DNA from: Marchantia polymorpha subsp. ruderalis
Lineage: Eukaryota; Streptophyta; Marchantiopsida; Marchantiales; Marchantiaceae
DNA: 64,000 nt
NCBI GenBank assembly: GCA_037833965.1
Contig: AP031353.1
Span: 11,596,501 to 11,660,500 of the forward strand
Direction: 5' to 3'
The notes under the pieces were generated by a model, which searched no databases, was not told where the DNA came from, and saw only the letters and a list, made by a program, of their open reading frames with translations. Made by a program: the position numbers and the translations under genes. This document shows, in pieces, positions 47,791 to 64,000 of this stretch (the stretch's first letter is position 1; each line of letters opens with the position of its first letter).

Positions 47791-49860
47791 TGGTTAAAAA
47801 TCTTTTGAATTTTTTTTTGTATTTTAAATCTAGATTGATGATATTTCATGTTTTAATGAAAAGTTAAATTTTTATTAATTTTTCATTTTCTGATGTAAGT
47901 ATAAATAAACATGACACTTTTCATTATATATTGAGTAATATATAATACATAAATGATAAATGAAAATAAAATCAACAAAATAATTTAAGCATAATTATCT
48001 TCATTATGCTTAGTGGTGTATAATTAAAATTAGCTTAATGGCGTAATTTTTTAATTTTTTCCTGATTTACTATTCCAAATTGAATAGTAAATCAGGATCT
48101 AAAATTAAATTTGGAATATTTTACAAATAATTGAAAAATAAGATTTTATTTATTGAATGATTAACATTTTAATCTTGTTAGAATGATATGTTGCTTTAGT
48201 TGAAATAAAAAAAATGCGTAATACAAGTTAGACAGTGATAGTATACAAGATTGCTCCAATCATTAAAAATTGTTTATGGCAATAATCACAATTTTTTTAA
48301 AGAAGATTTGAAGTGAATTTCAAATTTCAAATAATTAATATAATAATCAAAATTTTAGGATATATATATTTCATTGCAAAAAATTAATTTCATTGCAATC
48401 ATAAATTGTTTGGTTGAAAACAAAAAAAAGTAATTAATGATAAGATATCTAAGTTTTAAACCTCATAAACTTTTATATTGAATTTTAGTATGAAAAAAAA
48501 ATCTAACCGTATTAAATTTTATATTTACATCTCATATTATTATCCAATAAAATATTTAAAAAACTAAATATATTGAAAAAATGAATTCAACTATTATATA
48601 TATCAATTGAATACTATAAAATAGAAAAAATGACTCAATTTAATAGCTGCAAAAAGCAACATATCTAATGGTACGTTCTTGTAGCCCACTATTAGCAACG
48701 TTCCAATAAACTCTTAATTTAGGCATAAACTTCATACTTCAAGATGGATTATTCAATGATTTTGATAGGAAGTTTGCAAGGGTGTAGATGATAACTCAAG
48801 GAATAGTTCAATCTCATGGTTGTAATATTGAATACACCTTATTTTGAAGTTATGCGTAATCAAAAATCAAACATGTATGGCAAAATCAAACATATATTTT
48901 TGCCAGCTCCGTTACGTCTACAATTTTCTTTTGTATAGCGTCACAATTGCAATTGTATTAGATTGATCGTTGAGAAAATTCTTTGTCGTAGATCATAGTA
49001 TTGTGCTTTTTTCTCCTATCTACTTGTTGTCATGAGCTTTTATTCGTCTCCTCATTTTTATGCTATGAACGTTGGTCCCATCACAACAAAGTAATCTCTA
49101 CTACCGGATTTTTAAAAAAAATGTGAAATTTGGTGTAAACTGTGAAATGAAATCTATAATTTTGTGAGCATTGTCGCTTTCTCAAACTTGAAAATAAAAG
49201 CCTGCCACGTGACTATGATTACTCCGATAATGACAATCCCTCCCAAACCTATAACGCAAATTATCTGATTTAAGAATTTTTATTGTAACTGGCTGAATGT
49301 AGACTCCATGGCCGTTGAGAGGGTTACATGAGGTAAAATGAAACTTGTTGGATCTCATAAGTATGCTACTTTTGGCCTCAGTAACATCAAGTATTTTTCT
49401 CTATAAAATATGATTATAAGACTGAAATAATTTGCTTCATTTTGTAAAATTCAAACTGAAAAATGATTATCATCAGCAAATGTTTTAGTTGCTAATGCTT
49501 GATCTCTTTCGAATGCAAGTAGAGTGTTATCAACTCAAGTTGACGTATAAACATTCTTGAAACATAGATTTTGGTTCCAGCTATATATTGGAGCAATATT
49601 GGTTTCAAATGTTTCTCACATACTGTAATATAAGAAACTTTCAATGCTATAGTTGGTGTAGCATAAGGTGAAAGCTGAGATTCAAACAAATTTTAACTCT
49701 TCATAAGCATGATCCGTCACTAACTACCTTGTGATCATTCGCTCGTAAAAAGCAACTGAATGAAGCACGACTTGCTCCATTCCCCATTCGTAGCAATAAT
49801 AACATAATCGAAAAAGTGATACTGTATCGGAAAAGCGAATTTCCACTGAGGATCCGTTCG
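47791..49860. other. AT-rich intergenic DNA
   Basis: Strongly AT-rich. The one notable structure is a perfect hairpin at 48061-48096. No gene recognised. Confidence 0.6.
48061..48096. repeat. Perfect 15-bp inverted repeat, 6-nt loop
   Basis: CCTGATTTACTATTC and its exact reverse complement flank the loop CAAATT. It is not followed or preceded by a gene, so a terminator role is unlikely. A MITE terminus or a chance structure is possible. Confidence 0.85.
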
Positions 49861-49877
49861 GCGCATGCCATGTCACA

Positions 49878-50290
49878 GTGTCCACTATGGGACGCGTCGC
49901 ACGGAAGCTGACGAAGAAAGAGGCCGCGGGAGGCTTGGGAGCCAAGACGATGATGTGGACTGCGGAATTGTGGCAGGCTTGCGATTCATGCGGAAACTTG
50001 CGCCGGGTTTATCCGGAAACTGGAACGCGGCAGGGACCGACGCGAGCGCTTCCGGATGGTTCCTTGCGCCCCACTCGTTCCGGGCACCAGGTGGAGCCTT
50101 GCAGGACGAGCTCGAGCGCGAGCCTTGATCCATTGAGGCCTCGAGGCCCATTCGCAATCCATCCATCCTCAAGCGTCGAGACTAATTCCTTTCAATTCTA
50201 CTCCTCGCGCTCGTGGACGACGTGGTGCCGGAGTTTGCAGTCTCTGCTTGAGCTTGTGCTTAGCCTCCTGCGCTGCCAAATCTGGCAGTC

Positions 50291-50294
<4 letters not shown>
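49878..50294 (+). other. Possible upstream ORF overlapping the GET3 start codon
   Basis: A 138-codon open frame lies in GC-rich DNA directly before the GET3 start. Its stop overlaps that start as ATGA (50291-50294). No domain is recognised. It would matter only if the transcript begins upstream of 49878; otherwise it is promoter DNA. Confidence 0.3.
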
Positions 50295-54048
<3,754 letters not shown>

Positions 54049-57000
54049 ACAATTTCAATTTGGATGAAAATTTCATCCGTGTATCATTGAATTCCAAAAG
54101 AAAAACCCCTTTATGCAGGGTGTTAAATTACAAAGGTATTGCGTCTGTGATGACGGTGTCTCCAAAGCTTTTTGTATTTGCAGTAAGAAACAACTAATTA
54201 CCCACAGGCACTACAGTGTCGCTTAAAAAAAAAAAAAATCTCCTTCGCTCATCTACCACTGAATGAAAGAATACAAAGAGAAAAGAATTAGGTGGTTTTT
54301 TCGTATTGCATCGTAGACTATATATCAAGATAGCATCTCAAAGAAACTAGTTTGACCCCTCTGATCTAGAATTGCTTGACTCTCTTGGCAAGGTACAGAC
54401 TGTCCCTGTGTGTATCAGATTTCCTCATGCCTTTCAGATCTATTTTATAGGATCTGGATTTTTATCTGGTGGACGTTAAGTTGTTGAGAAGAATGATATA
54501 CAGATTTCACTATGTAAACCGGGATTCGAGAATGAATACGTTGTGGACAGCATAGCGTTTACATTTTAGCTCGGTTCAGCAACCTAAGCTATATCTACAG
54601 GCTCCTCCGTTTCAAACAAAAGTTGAAGAAGTGATGCATAACGTGGAGCCGAAGACACATGATGTTTTTCGTATTTTATCATACCTCTGCTGTGGAATGA
54701 CTTGTCTGCACTTGAGCGACTTCATGGGATGAACATTTGACGTGAATTATCAACAATTTGAATACTCACACCAGACACGATTCGGCACGAAATAAAGAGT
54801 CAGCCAAATCTCCTCGAGATGAATGAATATGCTTCAAACAATTATTTTGACTCTCAATGCTCGGTGTCGACAACAAGATCTCATCATTTCAAAAATGCTT
54901 ACTGGCTTAGTGCCCAAGTGAGGTCCATCCCCTAGGTACAAAAAATGCAGAGCGTGTGTTTTCTAATTGAAGATTGATATCAATTTCTTAAACGTCACTA
55001 GGTCATATAGCAGTAAGTATTGGAGATCCCCATCAGATGGTAAAAAGTTGAAACCAAGGGACTAGTTCCCAATAAAGGATTTGGCTTTGAAGCAGCTGTT
55101 TTTATCGGCATTTTGTTGATGCTGTATGGGTTTTTTTCTTTTGTATCTATATTATGGTTGGGCCACATCTTCATTGCATTAATATCCCATTTCATTAAAG
55201 TAAATAATTCACATAATTCAATTATATCAAAAAATAATCACATAATTTGATTGCTCACATGTGAATTTGAATTCTATATTCTTAATCGATTGAACAATTG
55301 TTACGATCTATCAGTCTTGCATGTCAAATGAACAACTTGTTGGTAGTTGTGGTATTTTTTTGTTAACCTCAAGTTTTCCTCTAATGGATAGTTTTCCTCT
55401 ATATTTATGAAATGTTTGCAATCCAAGAACGAAAACAAAAATCTATTTGATTTTTAAATAAAGAACAAAAGTATTATTGAATTATACTAAAGTGATTAAA
55501 ATCAAATTAAATCAAAATGAAATTTATTAGTTGCTAAGATTTTCAAATACATATAGACTATTATTATAACAATGAATTTTATTCATATTACTCCTATTCA
55601 ATGATATTAGTATTCAATTTCAAACAATCTAGAATATGTATAGAGCTCTTAATTCTGCATTTTATTATTTTATATATAAAAAATTATTTTGATAATTTTA
55701 CATTATTCATCAATACAAAAAATATACAGACGTATTTTTTATTAATATTTAATAAAATTTAAATATTTACATTTTTTGCAATAGATTATAAAAATTAACT
55801 TTTTATTAAAAAATTATTCTATTCAGTCTTATTTGCTCAAGCTTGTATATGAAAGAATCTCATGAATTTAATAATATATGATTCTTATTCAGACATCTTA
55901 CAAATAAAGTTGTTTATATTTATCATAGTGATAAAATTTAGCATCAATTTTTCAATAATTTGAATTGTTTCTTTTGAATCATATATAAAAGAATAAAATT
56001 ATAATATACATCTTGGAAAGAAAATCAATTTTCTTTGCATGGTTAAAAACTAATATCAAGATTGAAATTGTTTTAAATATTAATGTGCTAAAATATTATA
56101 TGTATGAAATATATTAAATTTATTCCTGATTATTTGAATGGAAAGTTTTTGACTTTTGACCTTAATGTCTCTTCAATCATGTTAATGTTCTGCATAGGGA
56201 AATTATTATTAATAATTGGTGTATATATTATCATATCCAATTAGTGAAATAGTGTGAATGAATTGCATACAAAAGAGTAAGAATTTTATCTTAAATATTT
56301 CAGTGATAATTTATTAAAAAATTCTTGCAATTATAACTTACTTTAATTATTTCGATAGTTTTAAACAATCGTCTATTTTTTGGGTCAAATCCATAAAATT
56401 CTATTATAATGACCGATAGTTAAATGTGACCATTTACCACGGTAAGTCTGGGCCATGAAAGTAATTTATTTACGAAATTTCTCTTCAAAATTCATAAATT
56501 AAAGCTGTGGATCTAAAGTTTTATGAAATTTCCAGTGATTAAGAGAAAATCTCTATTCATACTGACATTATTTAGAAAACCACTGGATCTATTTTTTGAA
56601 CTTTCTGAAGTGATTTTATTCTACGTAGTAATATATAACTTGAAATCTTACATTTAACAGTTGAACCCCATTTGTTTAAGCAATGGCTCATGTGCATCCA
56701 GGCATTTTATTTTCTAAATACATATAGATTTTAGGATAGTTGAATCCTCTCTTGCAATCTGTATATACACCACGTGTAAGCATGAGTACAAGCAATCAAT
56801 AATATAAAATTTTGACCTGATATTCAATTGATGAATATCTCTTTCCACCCTTTCTTAGTATACAAACTCGAAATAGTGCATCGATTTCAGTGTAAAGGAA
56901 ACAAAGGACGCTTAGTAGAAGAAAAGTACTGTACAAAGAGTAATATACACTACGTTTGGAACTGTCAGATAGAAACCACAATGACCTATTTGTAGAGTCA

Positions 57001-58080
57001 TGTATCGATTATGAATAGCAAAAAGGATTGCCAGACCAGTCAAGCCTTGTAAATATTCGGGTGTTTGGCCCGCTGCAAATCCTCTGGCCATTGCATGATG
57101 ACAATAAATTGATGTTTTGCTGCTGCGAGCAGTATGAGGAGCATGTGTGAATTTACAACCTTAACTTTGAGGTAGCCAAGAGTTCCATCACTCCGCTACA
57201 CTTGGTTACGTTTATTTCACTTTTTTTTTAAAAAAATGCAATTTTATTTAGGACTACTCATGTTTAAACGTTCCTTGATATTTAAGTATTTTTCATTTTT
57301 TTCATGGCGAAGAGAGGATTATCATTAGATAATAAAATCTTTAATATCTGAAGATAAAAATTTTACATACTCAGTGGATAAAAATTTCATTATGGCTTAA
57401 AATATTTTAATTTATAAAATTGTTTTCTACGATTCTTAACAAGATGGAAAATATTTTTTCAAATAATTATACTCTTGAAATACAACTATCAAAGATATTG
57501 TGATTGTAAAAAATGCCTTCGAATAAGAATAAAAATGCCTTATTCTTTTTAATCAAATATGTTCAAAAGAAAATTCAATAAAGTCAATAACATATTTCTA
57601 AGTTCGTTAACTACTTAAACTTTCATACATTGAATATGTCTACTTATGTATCAACATATTGACTTTATACTAATTTAGTTTTTCGCCTGAATCTCATTTT
57701 GTTTATTATTATAATTTACACTTGAACTCCCTTGCTTTAAACCCAACAATAATAAATCTATCTGTCATACAATTATCGTAAACATGGATATACCTTTTCA
57801 TTTTTTGTATGAGAATCAAATGTTTCTGCAATACAGTGTTTTTATGAAGCTCGTAGTTCATTTCTCACACTCCATGCTTACTGAAACGACAATTTGGGGT
57901 CGCACTGTAAACAAACCGACGGGTCGAAATCCAAACGGGATTTAGTTGATTGAGCTATGGGTGCAACGGAACATCGTTCGATCGTGAGTCCTGAGTAAAA
58001 TCTGATTTCGTCCCGCGAGCAGACGAATAATAAAGCTGAGCTACTGCCGTAGCAGAGTCAAACGACGCCGTTTAGCTCTG
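54049..58080. other. 3' flank of GET3 and long AT-rich intergenic DNA
   Basis: The first about 900 bp are of mixed composition and include the GET3 3' end. From 55.1 to 57.8 kb the DNA is very AT-rich without a frame over 65 codons. No gene or repeat family recognised. Confidence 0.6.
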
Positions 58081-58475
58081 GCTGACGTAAGTCGGTAGCT
58101 GAAACGGAGGGATGGGGGACACCGAGCTTGAATGTTCAATCCACGCGCACCACAATCATGAAGAGCTCGCTCGCTTCCTATTCGTTTCCCCAATAATTAG
58201 CCTGAACGATTCTCCTCCCTCATCAGTCGGTTGTCGTTCGATGTCAGCGCCAATCCGCCAAATGTTACGGAATCCGATGAGAGCACTTCAAAGTTCCAGA
58301 GAATAGAAGAGCAGAGAAGTTAAAGCTCAGCTAAGTAAGTAACTCACGACATGAAGGAAAAATAGACATTGGCGGACTTGATTGGGAGGACGCCATGGAG
58401 TCGTACATGAAGGAGATCCGACGAAGAGGATGTTGGCATTGGGATGTTGACTCCGAGACACGGACACGATAGGGG

Positions 58476-58496
58476 GCAGCAGCAGCAGCAGCAGCA
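58476..58496. repeat. (CAG)n microsatellite
   Basis: About seven perfect GCA/CAG units. It falls in an unassigned open frame on the minus strand, where it would read as a Cys run, arguing against coding. Confidence 0.9.
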
Positions 58497-61150
58497 TCGA
58501 GCTGATTTGTTTGCCTTCCTGTGGGCTCCGATGCGCTGAAGGGTCAGATCAGGTCGGCGAGATTTGCATGATTTGGCTCGTTGAAATCTCCCGAGAAGAA
58601 AAGTATAATATTGTATTAACTTCACGAGGAGGTGTTGGATCGATAAAGTCAGCTCGAGGACGACCGAAAAAGGATCCACCAAAGAATTCACGAAAGGTCT
58701 GGGACCATTTGGAGGTGATCGCTTTTGGCCTACAGCACGAGTTCATCAGTGCACCTACACTCTAGGGGATGTGTGCAGCTCGTACGCTCGTTTTTATAAT
58801 TCGCAGAAAGCATATTCTCTCTCCGTTGGTCCAGGCTCGAGAATTGTTGATATGGCTCGCTAAGACTTGATCGGTGTCACAGTCGGTTCACTGTAACTTT
58901 CTCCTCGGTCACTTATGAATACCGCAGAGCAGTTCTGGGCAAGCACATGCTCCAGAGCTGAGAATACTTGCGAGCACGAAAGGCAATCGCGTGTGCAGAC
59001 ATTGTGAAACTCCATGTTTGATGTGATTGTACCATTGCCCTTCTCATTCACGTCTTCTGTGCTCTGTGAGGAAACAAGTTGCGCGCTGAGAGTCCCAGTT
59101 TTGACAAGCGGTTCGAGATCCCTCATCCGATTACCACTTGCTGCCTTCGGTCAGCTGATAACACAAGTTGAAGCACGGAAGCTAAGAAATCTCCCATATG
59201 TAGTGGTGAGCTTAGGCTCAAGGACATGGCAGTTGGTCTGGAAGTGTGCCAACTTGCTGCGAGCAAGTGCTCAATAGACCCTCGCGTAGTATCTGAGTCT
59301 GACATGGGAAGTCATACTTGTCAAGTGTTTGGGGAAGACGTCGGTCCATGTTGCAAATCCAGTCACACTCGCTCCTCGTTTAGTAGCGTTGCCCAATTGG
59401 GAGAGAGTGGAGAGAAATGGCGTGATCCGTTTGCTAAACCGACAGTGAGGAAAGAACAAAATGTGGACGGAGAAGTTGGGCAAGTGTGGATATCTACATC
59501 TGACGATTCCTGGATGCTGCTGTACAGACCCAAAAGAGATCCGTGCATGCTGACAGGAGCACAGACCATGCGCCTCTGCTGGACAGAGCTGCTGCACATG
59601 GATGCAGGTGATGTCATAGTGTCTCAATTATGAGAGGACGACCGGGAACTATATTCCAACCCGCCTCCTCGTTCTGTTGAGGAATCCCGCCCCGTCAGAC
59701 GGTAAATTCACCCTCCACTCTTCACCACCTGGCTTGTGTTTGGAGTGTGGGCTCACTCTCAGTGTTGGCCAGACTGCAGTCGTCAGTGGATTCATGATAC
59801 CCTAAAGCGCCAAGCGATCGGAATCAGCAGCCAGCGATTGGCACCCAGATCCGTGTACCTTTTTTGGGGGAGGTTCATCCGTCCCCTCCTCCTCATGTGC
59901 AACATTTTATTTTTTCTCACCGGCAGGTAAAGACTTTTGTGCAAAAAAGCCAAAACGAGAGAGACATTTTCTATGATTACTGAACAAACATCACATCACA
60001 TCACTGCAGAAGGGCTTGGCACACTAGAGCTTCATTCCTCTGGATCATCAAAATAATATGAGCTCGGTGAGTTGCAAGACACCCAATCACGAAGGACCTA
60101 AATAATTGTCATAGAATAGAAATAATGGTCACAGAATTTGAATGATTTGGCCTCGAGGTTGCTTGTGGCGGCAAGCTTGCTCTCCATGATCAGCTCAAAG
60201 CCGACGGGTGAAAGGCCAAAAAGAGCTAAAGCGAGTGGAGGTACTCACCAAGTTCAGAGGACCTTAGGAAAGGGGAGAAGACGGCCTCCGAGGGATGCTC
60301 AATGCATATTTCTGCTTGCCTTTCCCCAAAAGTGGCTGAATGATGAGAGTCCTGAAACAGGCGAAAAGATCATGGACCAGCTTCACGCATGTCGAGCACC
60401 TACCGACTGGGGGGGCAGGGCCAGGGGCAGCAGCAGTGGGACAGGTCTGCGAAAGCGAATGAGCTCAGACTCCTATGTTCGATTTCGCAAAGGGACGTGG
60501 ACATCAGTCTTTGCGTCTCTCTCTCGGATACAGTGAATCAAATCGAAGAGCAAGTTACAGAAGTGGTGCAGTTAGAGAGAGGGCCCTGACATGTGTGGAG
60601 ACCCTGCCATAGTTAGCGAGAGCTGTGGAATTTAATTCACTGCATATAGTCTGCGTGGACATGCGAGACGAGTTAGTAGAGTGCAGTCAACTCTCGCTCC
60701 TCACGGATTGAACCTGGTCTCCGCAACCCACGATCCAGTGAAATCAGAGCTTGAGAAGCCAGTCCGGCACTGACTGACTGGCCTACGTCATGTACTGCTA
60801 AGCTCTACACAGCACTTGCGTTCTATCTTAGCGGATCTCCAGAATCTAGGGCCGTGTTCAGAGTAGTAGCAAGCTTTAACCACCATAGCAGCAAACTCTG
60901 AGCTCGTCGAAGAGAGGGTCCGAGAACACATTTCTTTGAACACTTCCTTCCGTCTGTGTCAGTCGATTGCGACTGTTGTAGATAAACGAGCTGCAGCGCG
61001 ACAAGAACGTGCCGTGGATATGGAGAAAGAACTCCAACGCATATTCTCCGTGAGTGGGGTTCCGTATATCACCGCCTGAAGCTCGAGGCTCATTGTGCAC
61101 GTCTGGGACGAAGGCAAACTTGACCTGGACAGGGACCGTAGTAGCCTCGG

Positions 61151-61191
61151 CTGCTCTGGCCTGCTCTGCTCTGCTCTGTGCTCTGCTCTGC
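61151..61191. repeat. CTGCT-type pentanucleotide tract
   Basis: Imperfect CTGCT/CTCTG units lie about 150 bp upstream of the phytocyanin start, possibly in its 5' untranslated region. As a CT-rich tract it could act as a plant Y-patch or leader enhancer element; this is inference. Confidence 0.6.
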
Positions 61192-61330
61192 ACTTGCACC
61201 TCCCTCACTTGAAGCAAGTTTGACAGATTGTAGAGTCGCGAGTTGGGCAGCTGAGCCGGAGAGACCCGGCCATTTAGGAGGAACACGGTCGAAAAGCCTG
61301 GTCGAAAAGCCAGGGACGTGACAGTGCAGC

Positions 61331-62481
61331 ATGATGATGGCTCGAGCAAGCAGCTCACTGTTGTTGCTGCTGTTCGTCAGCACGGGCTTGCTGCACAGCG
61401 CATCTGCCGTGACGCATATTGTGGGAGGCGATCAGGGCTGGACTATGAGGAACATTTCCATGACATTCTACGATGAGTGGGCTAAGAAACAAACATTCAA
61501 TGTGGATGACAAACTACGTGAGTATCTGCACAAGCATTCCTTCCCTCTCTTCTCGTCTGCACCGAAACTGTGTATATCCGTCAGTGATTCGACCATGCCC
61601 CATTTTGCTCCGAAGACAGCGCTCTCTGTTGAGCTTGGACGACATTATCCCCGTGACTGGGGAGGCCCACCCAGATTAGCTGCTCGAATTCATTCCATTA
61701 TTAGAAACCTGCAATATTGCGAGTGACTATGGTTAGAAATTTGTCGAATAGTATTCGTTTTAACAGGAGCTGGGACAAACGGGGTAAGAAGTGATTGGGT
61801 GTTCTGCGATTTTTGAGAACGTGGACTGTGATGTTGAAACTGGTCCGAGTATTGGTCACAGCTCGTGCGGTATGGCTTGGGGGCTTGCAATGCAAATGGC
61901 TGTGATGTTGAAACTGGTCCGAGTATTGGTCACAGCTCGTGCGGTATGGCTTGGGGGCTTGCAATGCAAATGGCTGATGGCTGCGAGGATTATGAGTCGA
62001 GATAATTAGAGTTGAAGATCCAGCTTGTTGTACATTTCTCTGATTCAACTCTTGATCATGGACCTGCTTTGTTTCAGTCTTCGTGTACGCACAGGGTACA
62101 CACAATGTTTGGGTGGTGACGGTGGAAGAGGCGGCTTCTTGTCAGATGGCGAATTCCCTAGAGCACTACGAAGACGCCAATGCAACCATCGATCTGTACA
62201 GAGCTGGTGAGTATGGCTTCGTGTGCCAGTACACGGGGCATTGCACTGGTGGCATGAAAATGAGCTTGACCGTCGCAGCCCCTGCGCCAGTGCCAGGACC
62301 TGCTCTCGCACCTTCCGACGAGAGCCCTGCTGAGGTTCCACCTCCGGACGAGGTGATTCCGGAAGAACCGCCTGCTGATACCACACCACCAGCACCACCC
62401 TCGGCCGCCTCGTTTCTTCGACCATTGCCTGCTCTTGTCTCTGGAGGTCTGTTCGCGTGTGTAGTTCATTTGTTAGCGTAG
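61331..62481 (+). CDS. Uclacyanin-like phytocyanin, GPI-anchored, two exons
   Basis: Exons 61331-61517 and 62078-62481 join in frame to 196 residues. Phytocyanins are small blue copper proteins of the plant cell surface; their electron-transfer partners are mostly unknown. Residues 1-26 are a secretion signal ending ASA. The domain starts THIVGGDQGWT. The copper ligands are complete: H71, C112, H117 and M122. A disulfide is expected between C84 and C118. Met as axial ligand indicates the uclacyanin or plantacyanin type rather than stellacyanin (Gln) or the non-copper early nodulin-like proteins. Residues about 130-172 are Pro/Ala/Glu-rich. The C-terminus is a hydrophobic segment after small residues, consistent with GPI anchoring. 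The split codon is Leu63. Three adjacent Met codons open the frame, and the first is used. Confidence 0.93.
61826..61973. repeat. Perfect 74-bp tandem duplication in the phytocyanin intron
   Basis: Positions 61826-61899 repeat at 61900-61973 without any difference seen. The identity implies a recent event. It lies fully within the 560-bp intron and does not change the protein. Confidence 0.92.
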
Positions 62482-64000
62482 ATGCAGTAGAATACATTTG
62501 AAAGATATTTCGCCCTTTTTGGGCGCCATGCATCTCTTCTGTCCAGCCTGGAAGTGTTTTGACTTCCAGTGAGCATCAAGAGGTCCTGTGTGGGAAACAT
62601 GGGCTGCAGTGGAGACGGGATGACAAGCAGTGAGTTAGTTCTATTTTTTCTTTGTCCTTATGTTTTAGCTTCACCATCACTTAGGACTGTGTATCATTCA
62701 TGTCAATCGACCTTGTACTGATATATTTTCACTCAGGGCTTAGACATTGACAAAGATCAAGAGTTTGGAGCAAAGGGAATCCAAAAGTTAGCGAGCATGT
62801 TTTGTTATTACAGCCAACACCTAGCTCTAGATCAGGATAGTTACATCATCATTATGCCTTCACGATTGGCAACTCATCATTAGCATGGGTTCAGTGCCCC
62901 ATTGCCTACTGAATTTAAATGAAATGTCGACACAAAATTTGCAGTTGATCTTATGTGAATGTTCCACTGAGAATCTGTGAGTAGTATTTTAAAGGGTTGC
63001 AGTGCATTGTTATGAGAATGATGATCTATCTGATTTCCGTTCAGTTCTAGTCAGGTACATACAGGACGACAAGACTCACAAGAACATTGAACCAAACGTT
63101 GGCAGAATGCTTGCCAGAAGTTTATGGATTCGCGTATGAATTTTACTGTTGCTCCTACAGGTAAGACAGGATAGTGTATTGTCGGCTGCCTTGGCACTCC
63201 GAACTGTACTATTCTGAAGTCAAATTCTAGAATTCAGTAACCCTCTGAATAAGTACACTTTCTCTGTGTTGTCCTGTAATCTTTACTGTGAGGAAGCTCT
63301 GTAATCTGCCACGGACTCTGGTCAATTCGTTCCACAGAGTAGCATGGCCTCAAGAAGGAAAGGCAACTGTTCCTTTTGTAGATTCATCGTTTTTTCAAGG
63401 ATAGAAGATTGTCCAGGTCTTGAACACTGTTTAGTGCAGTGCAGTGTGGTATACGTGGTATATGTGTTAAGATTCCTGTGCTGCCTCCTGTATTGATGTC
63501 CCTAATCTGGAAGAAATTATTCATGAGGTTTTGGAATTTGAATGCGCATCCTAGATCATGAGATCCGATCTCATGATCTCATGGTCATGAAGATCATGAG
63601 AAACCCGTGACCCTTCTGGTCTCTGAACGAGTCTCCGTCATCCTCTCTTGATAGTGTTTAGATAGACTAGGAGATGTGAGGCCATCTATCCCACAAAAGT
63701 CCTCTGCAAGCTTCTCAAAAATCCCAAGGACAGCATTGGAATGAGTACTGTATGCAAGTGTAAACTAACGAACGGAATAAAACACAAATATTCAATCATA
63801 ATAGAACTTTATGCATGTTGTGTCGCTCTGTAGCTACGATCAGTCCGGATCAAGAGGTATGCCTGACACAAATGCCCAGGATATTCATCTCCACTTCCAG
63901 ATCACAATTGAGAAATCATCCAAAATCTTTCGAACTCTGTTGTGTCTACGCGAACATAACACCCCAACTGCGTCAGACAGTATAGGGTTTAAGAGCAATG
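62482..64000. other. 3' flank of the phytocyanin, no gene recognised
   Basis: No open frame with coding character. An imperfect palindrome rich in GATCATGAG lies at 63553-63600, with a 12-bp perfect stem at 63553-63579. Exons of a gene continuing beyond the window cannot be excluded. Confidence 0.5.

Larger units (their letters stand above)
58081..61330. other. Unassigned GC-balanced region upstream of the phytocyanin
   Basis: Several open frames of 80-160 codons occur on both strands: 58344-58691 (-), 59226-59633 (+), 60138-60536 (+) and 60876-61358 (-). None has a family motif, and overlapping frames on both strands are open, so none is called. A (CAG)7 tract and a CTGCT-type tract lie inside. 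Confidence 0.35.

Noticed and set aside
62045..62533. 162-codon minus-strand frame opposite the phytocyanin
   Set aside because: Antisense of the Pro-rich and copper-site exon; its own product has no recognisable fold.

Overview
The window is eukaryotic nuclear DNA from a land plant. The genes have GT-AG introns, the intergenic DNA is AT-rich, and the retrotransposons carry initiator-tRNA-Met primer sites. The protein set is typical of plants: phospholipase D alpha, a GH28 pectinase, a CYP86-clan P450, a plastid-type GET3 ATPase and a GPI-type phytocyanin. Sparse, compact, intron-rich genes and a DUF7869-like relic suggest a bryophyte, perhaps a liverwort, but this is inference and no marker in the window proves it.

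Layout. 1-5.4 kb: tetranucleotide repeat, then AT-rich DNA without recognisable genes. 5.4-10.5 kb: GC-rich leader and a complete three-exon phospholipase D alpha gene (+). 12.4-13.6 kb: broken DUF7869-like open frame (+). 13.6-19.2 kb: nothing recognised. 19.2-24.8 kb: a complete eight-exon polygalacturonase (+), preceded by a lone second copy of its first-exon module. 25.7-28.4 kb: a six-exon P450-like gene (-), convergent with the pectinase, whose frame is open throughout but whose heme-cysteine loop is lost. 30.8-31.9 kb: complete SmD2 gene (-) with a telo-box upstream. 35.3-36.5 kb: a two-exon RRM protein (+). 37.9-47.8 kb: a transposon island with a decayed Ty3/gypsy internal region (-), a pair of about 405-bp LTRs in opposite orientation, a 625-bp Emigrant/pogo-like MITE inside one LTR, an unrelated LTR-like pair and a Ty1/copia-type LTR. 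50.3-54.0 kb: complete eleven-exon plastid-type GET3/ArsA ATPase (+). 61.3-62.5 kb: complete two-exon uclacyanin-like phytocyanin (+). The rest is AT-rich or unassigned.

The genes do not form a pathway. The polygalacturonase and phytocyanin act at the cell wall or surface, PLD in membrane lipid signalling, SmD2 and the RRM protein in RNA processing, and GET3 in plastid protein targeting. The most unusual item is the P450-like gene. All six exons splice in frame and the ExxR and PxRW fold motifs remain, but the heme-ligand Cys, the neighbouring Arg and Gly, and the I-helix Thr are all replaced. It is either a very recent pseudogene or a heme-thiolate-free P450 pseudoenzyme. Exon coordinates were derived by hand from splice consensus, reading phase and family alignment from memory; no search was run.
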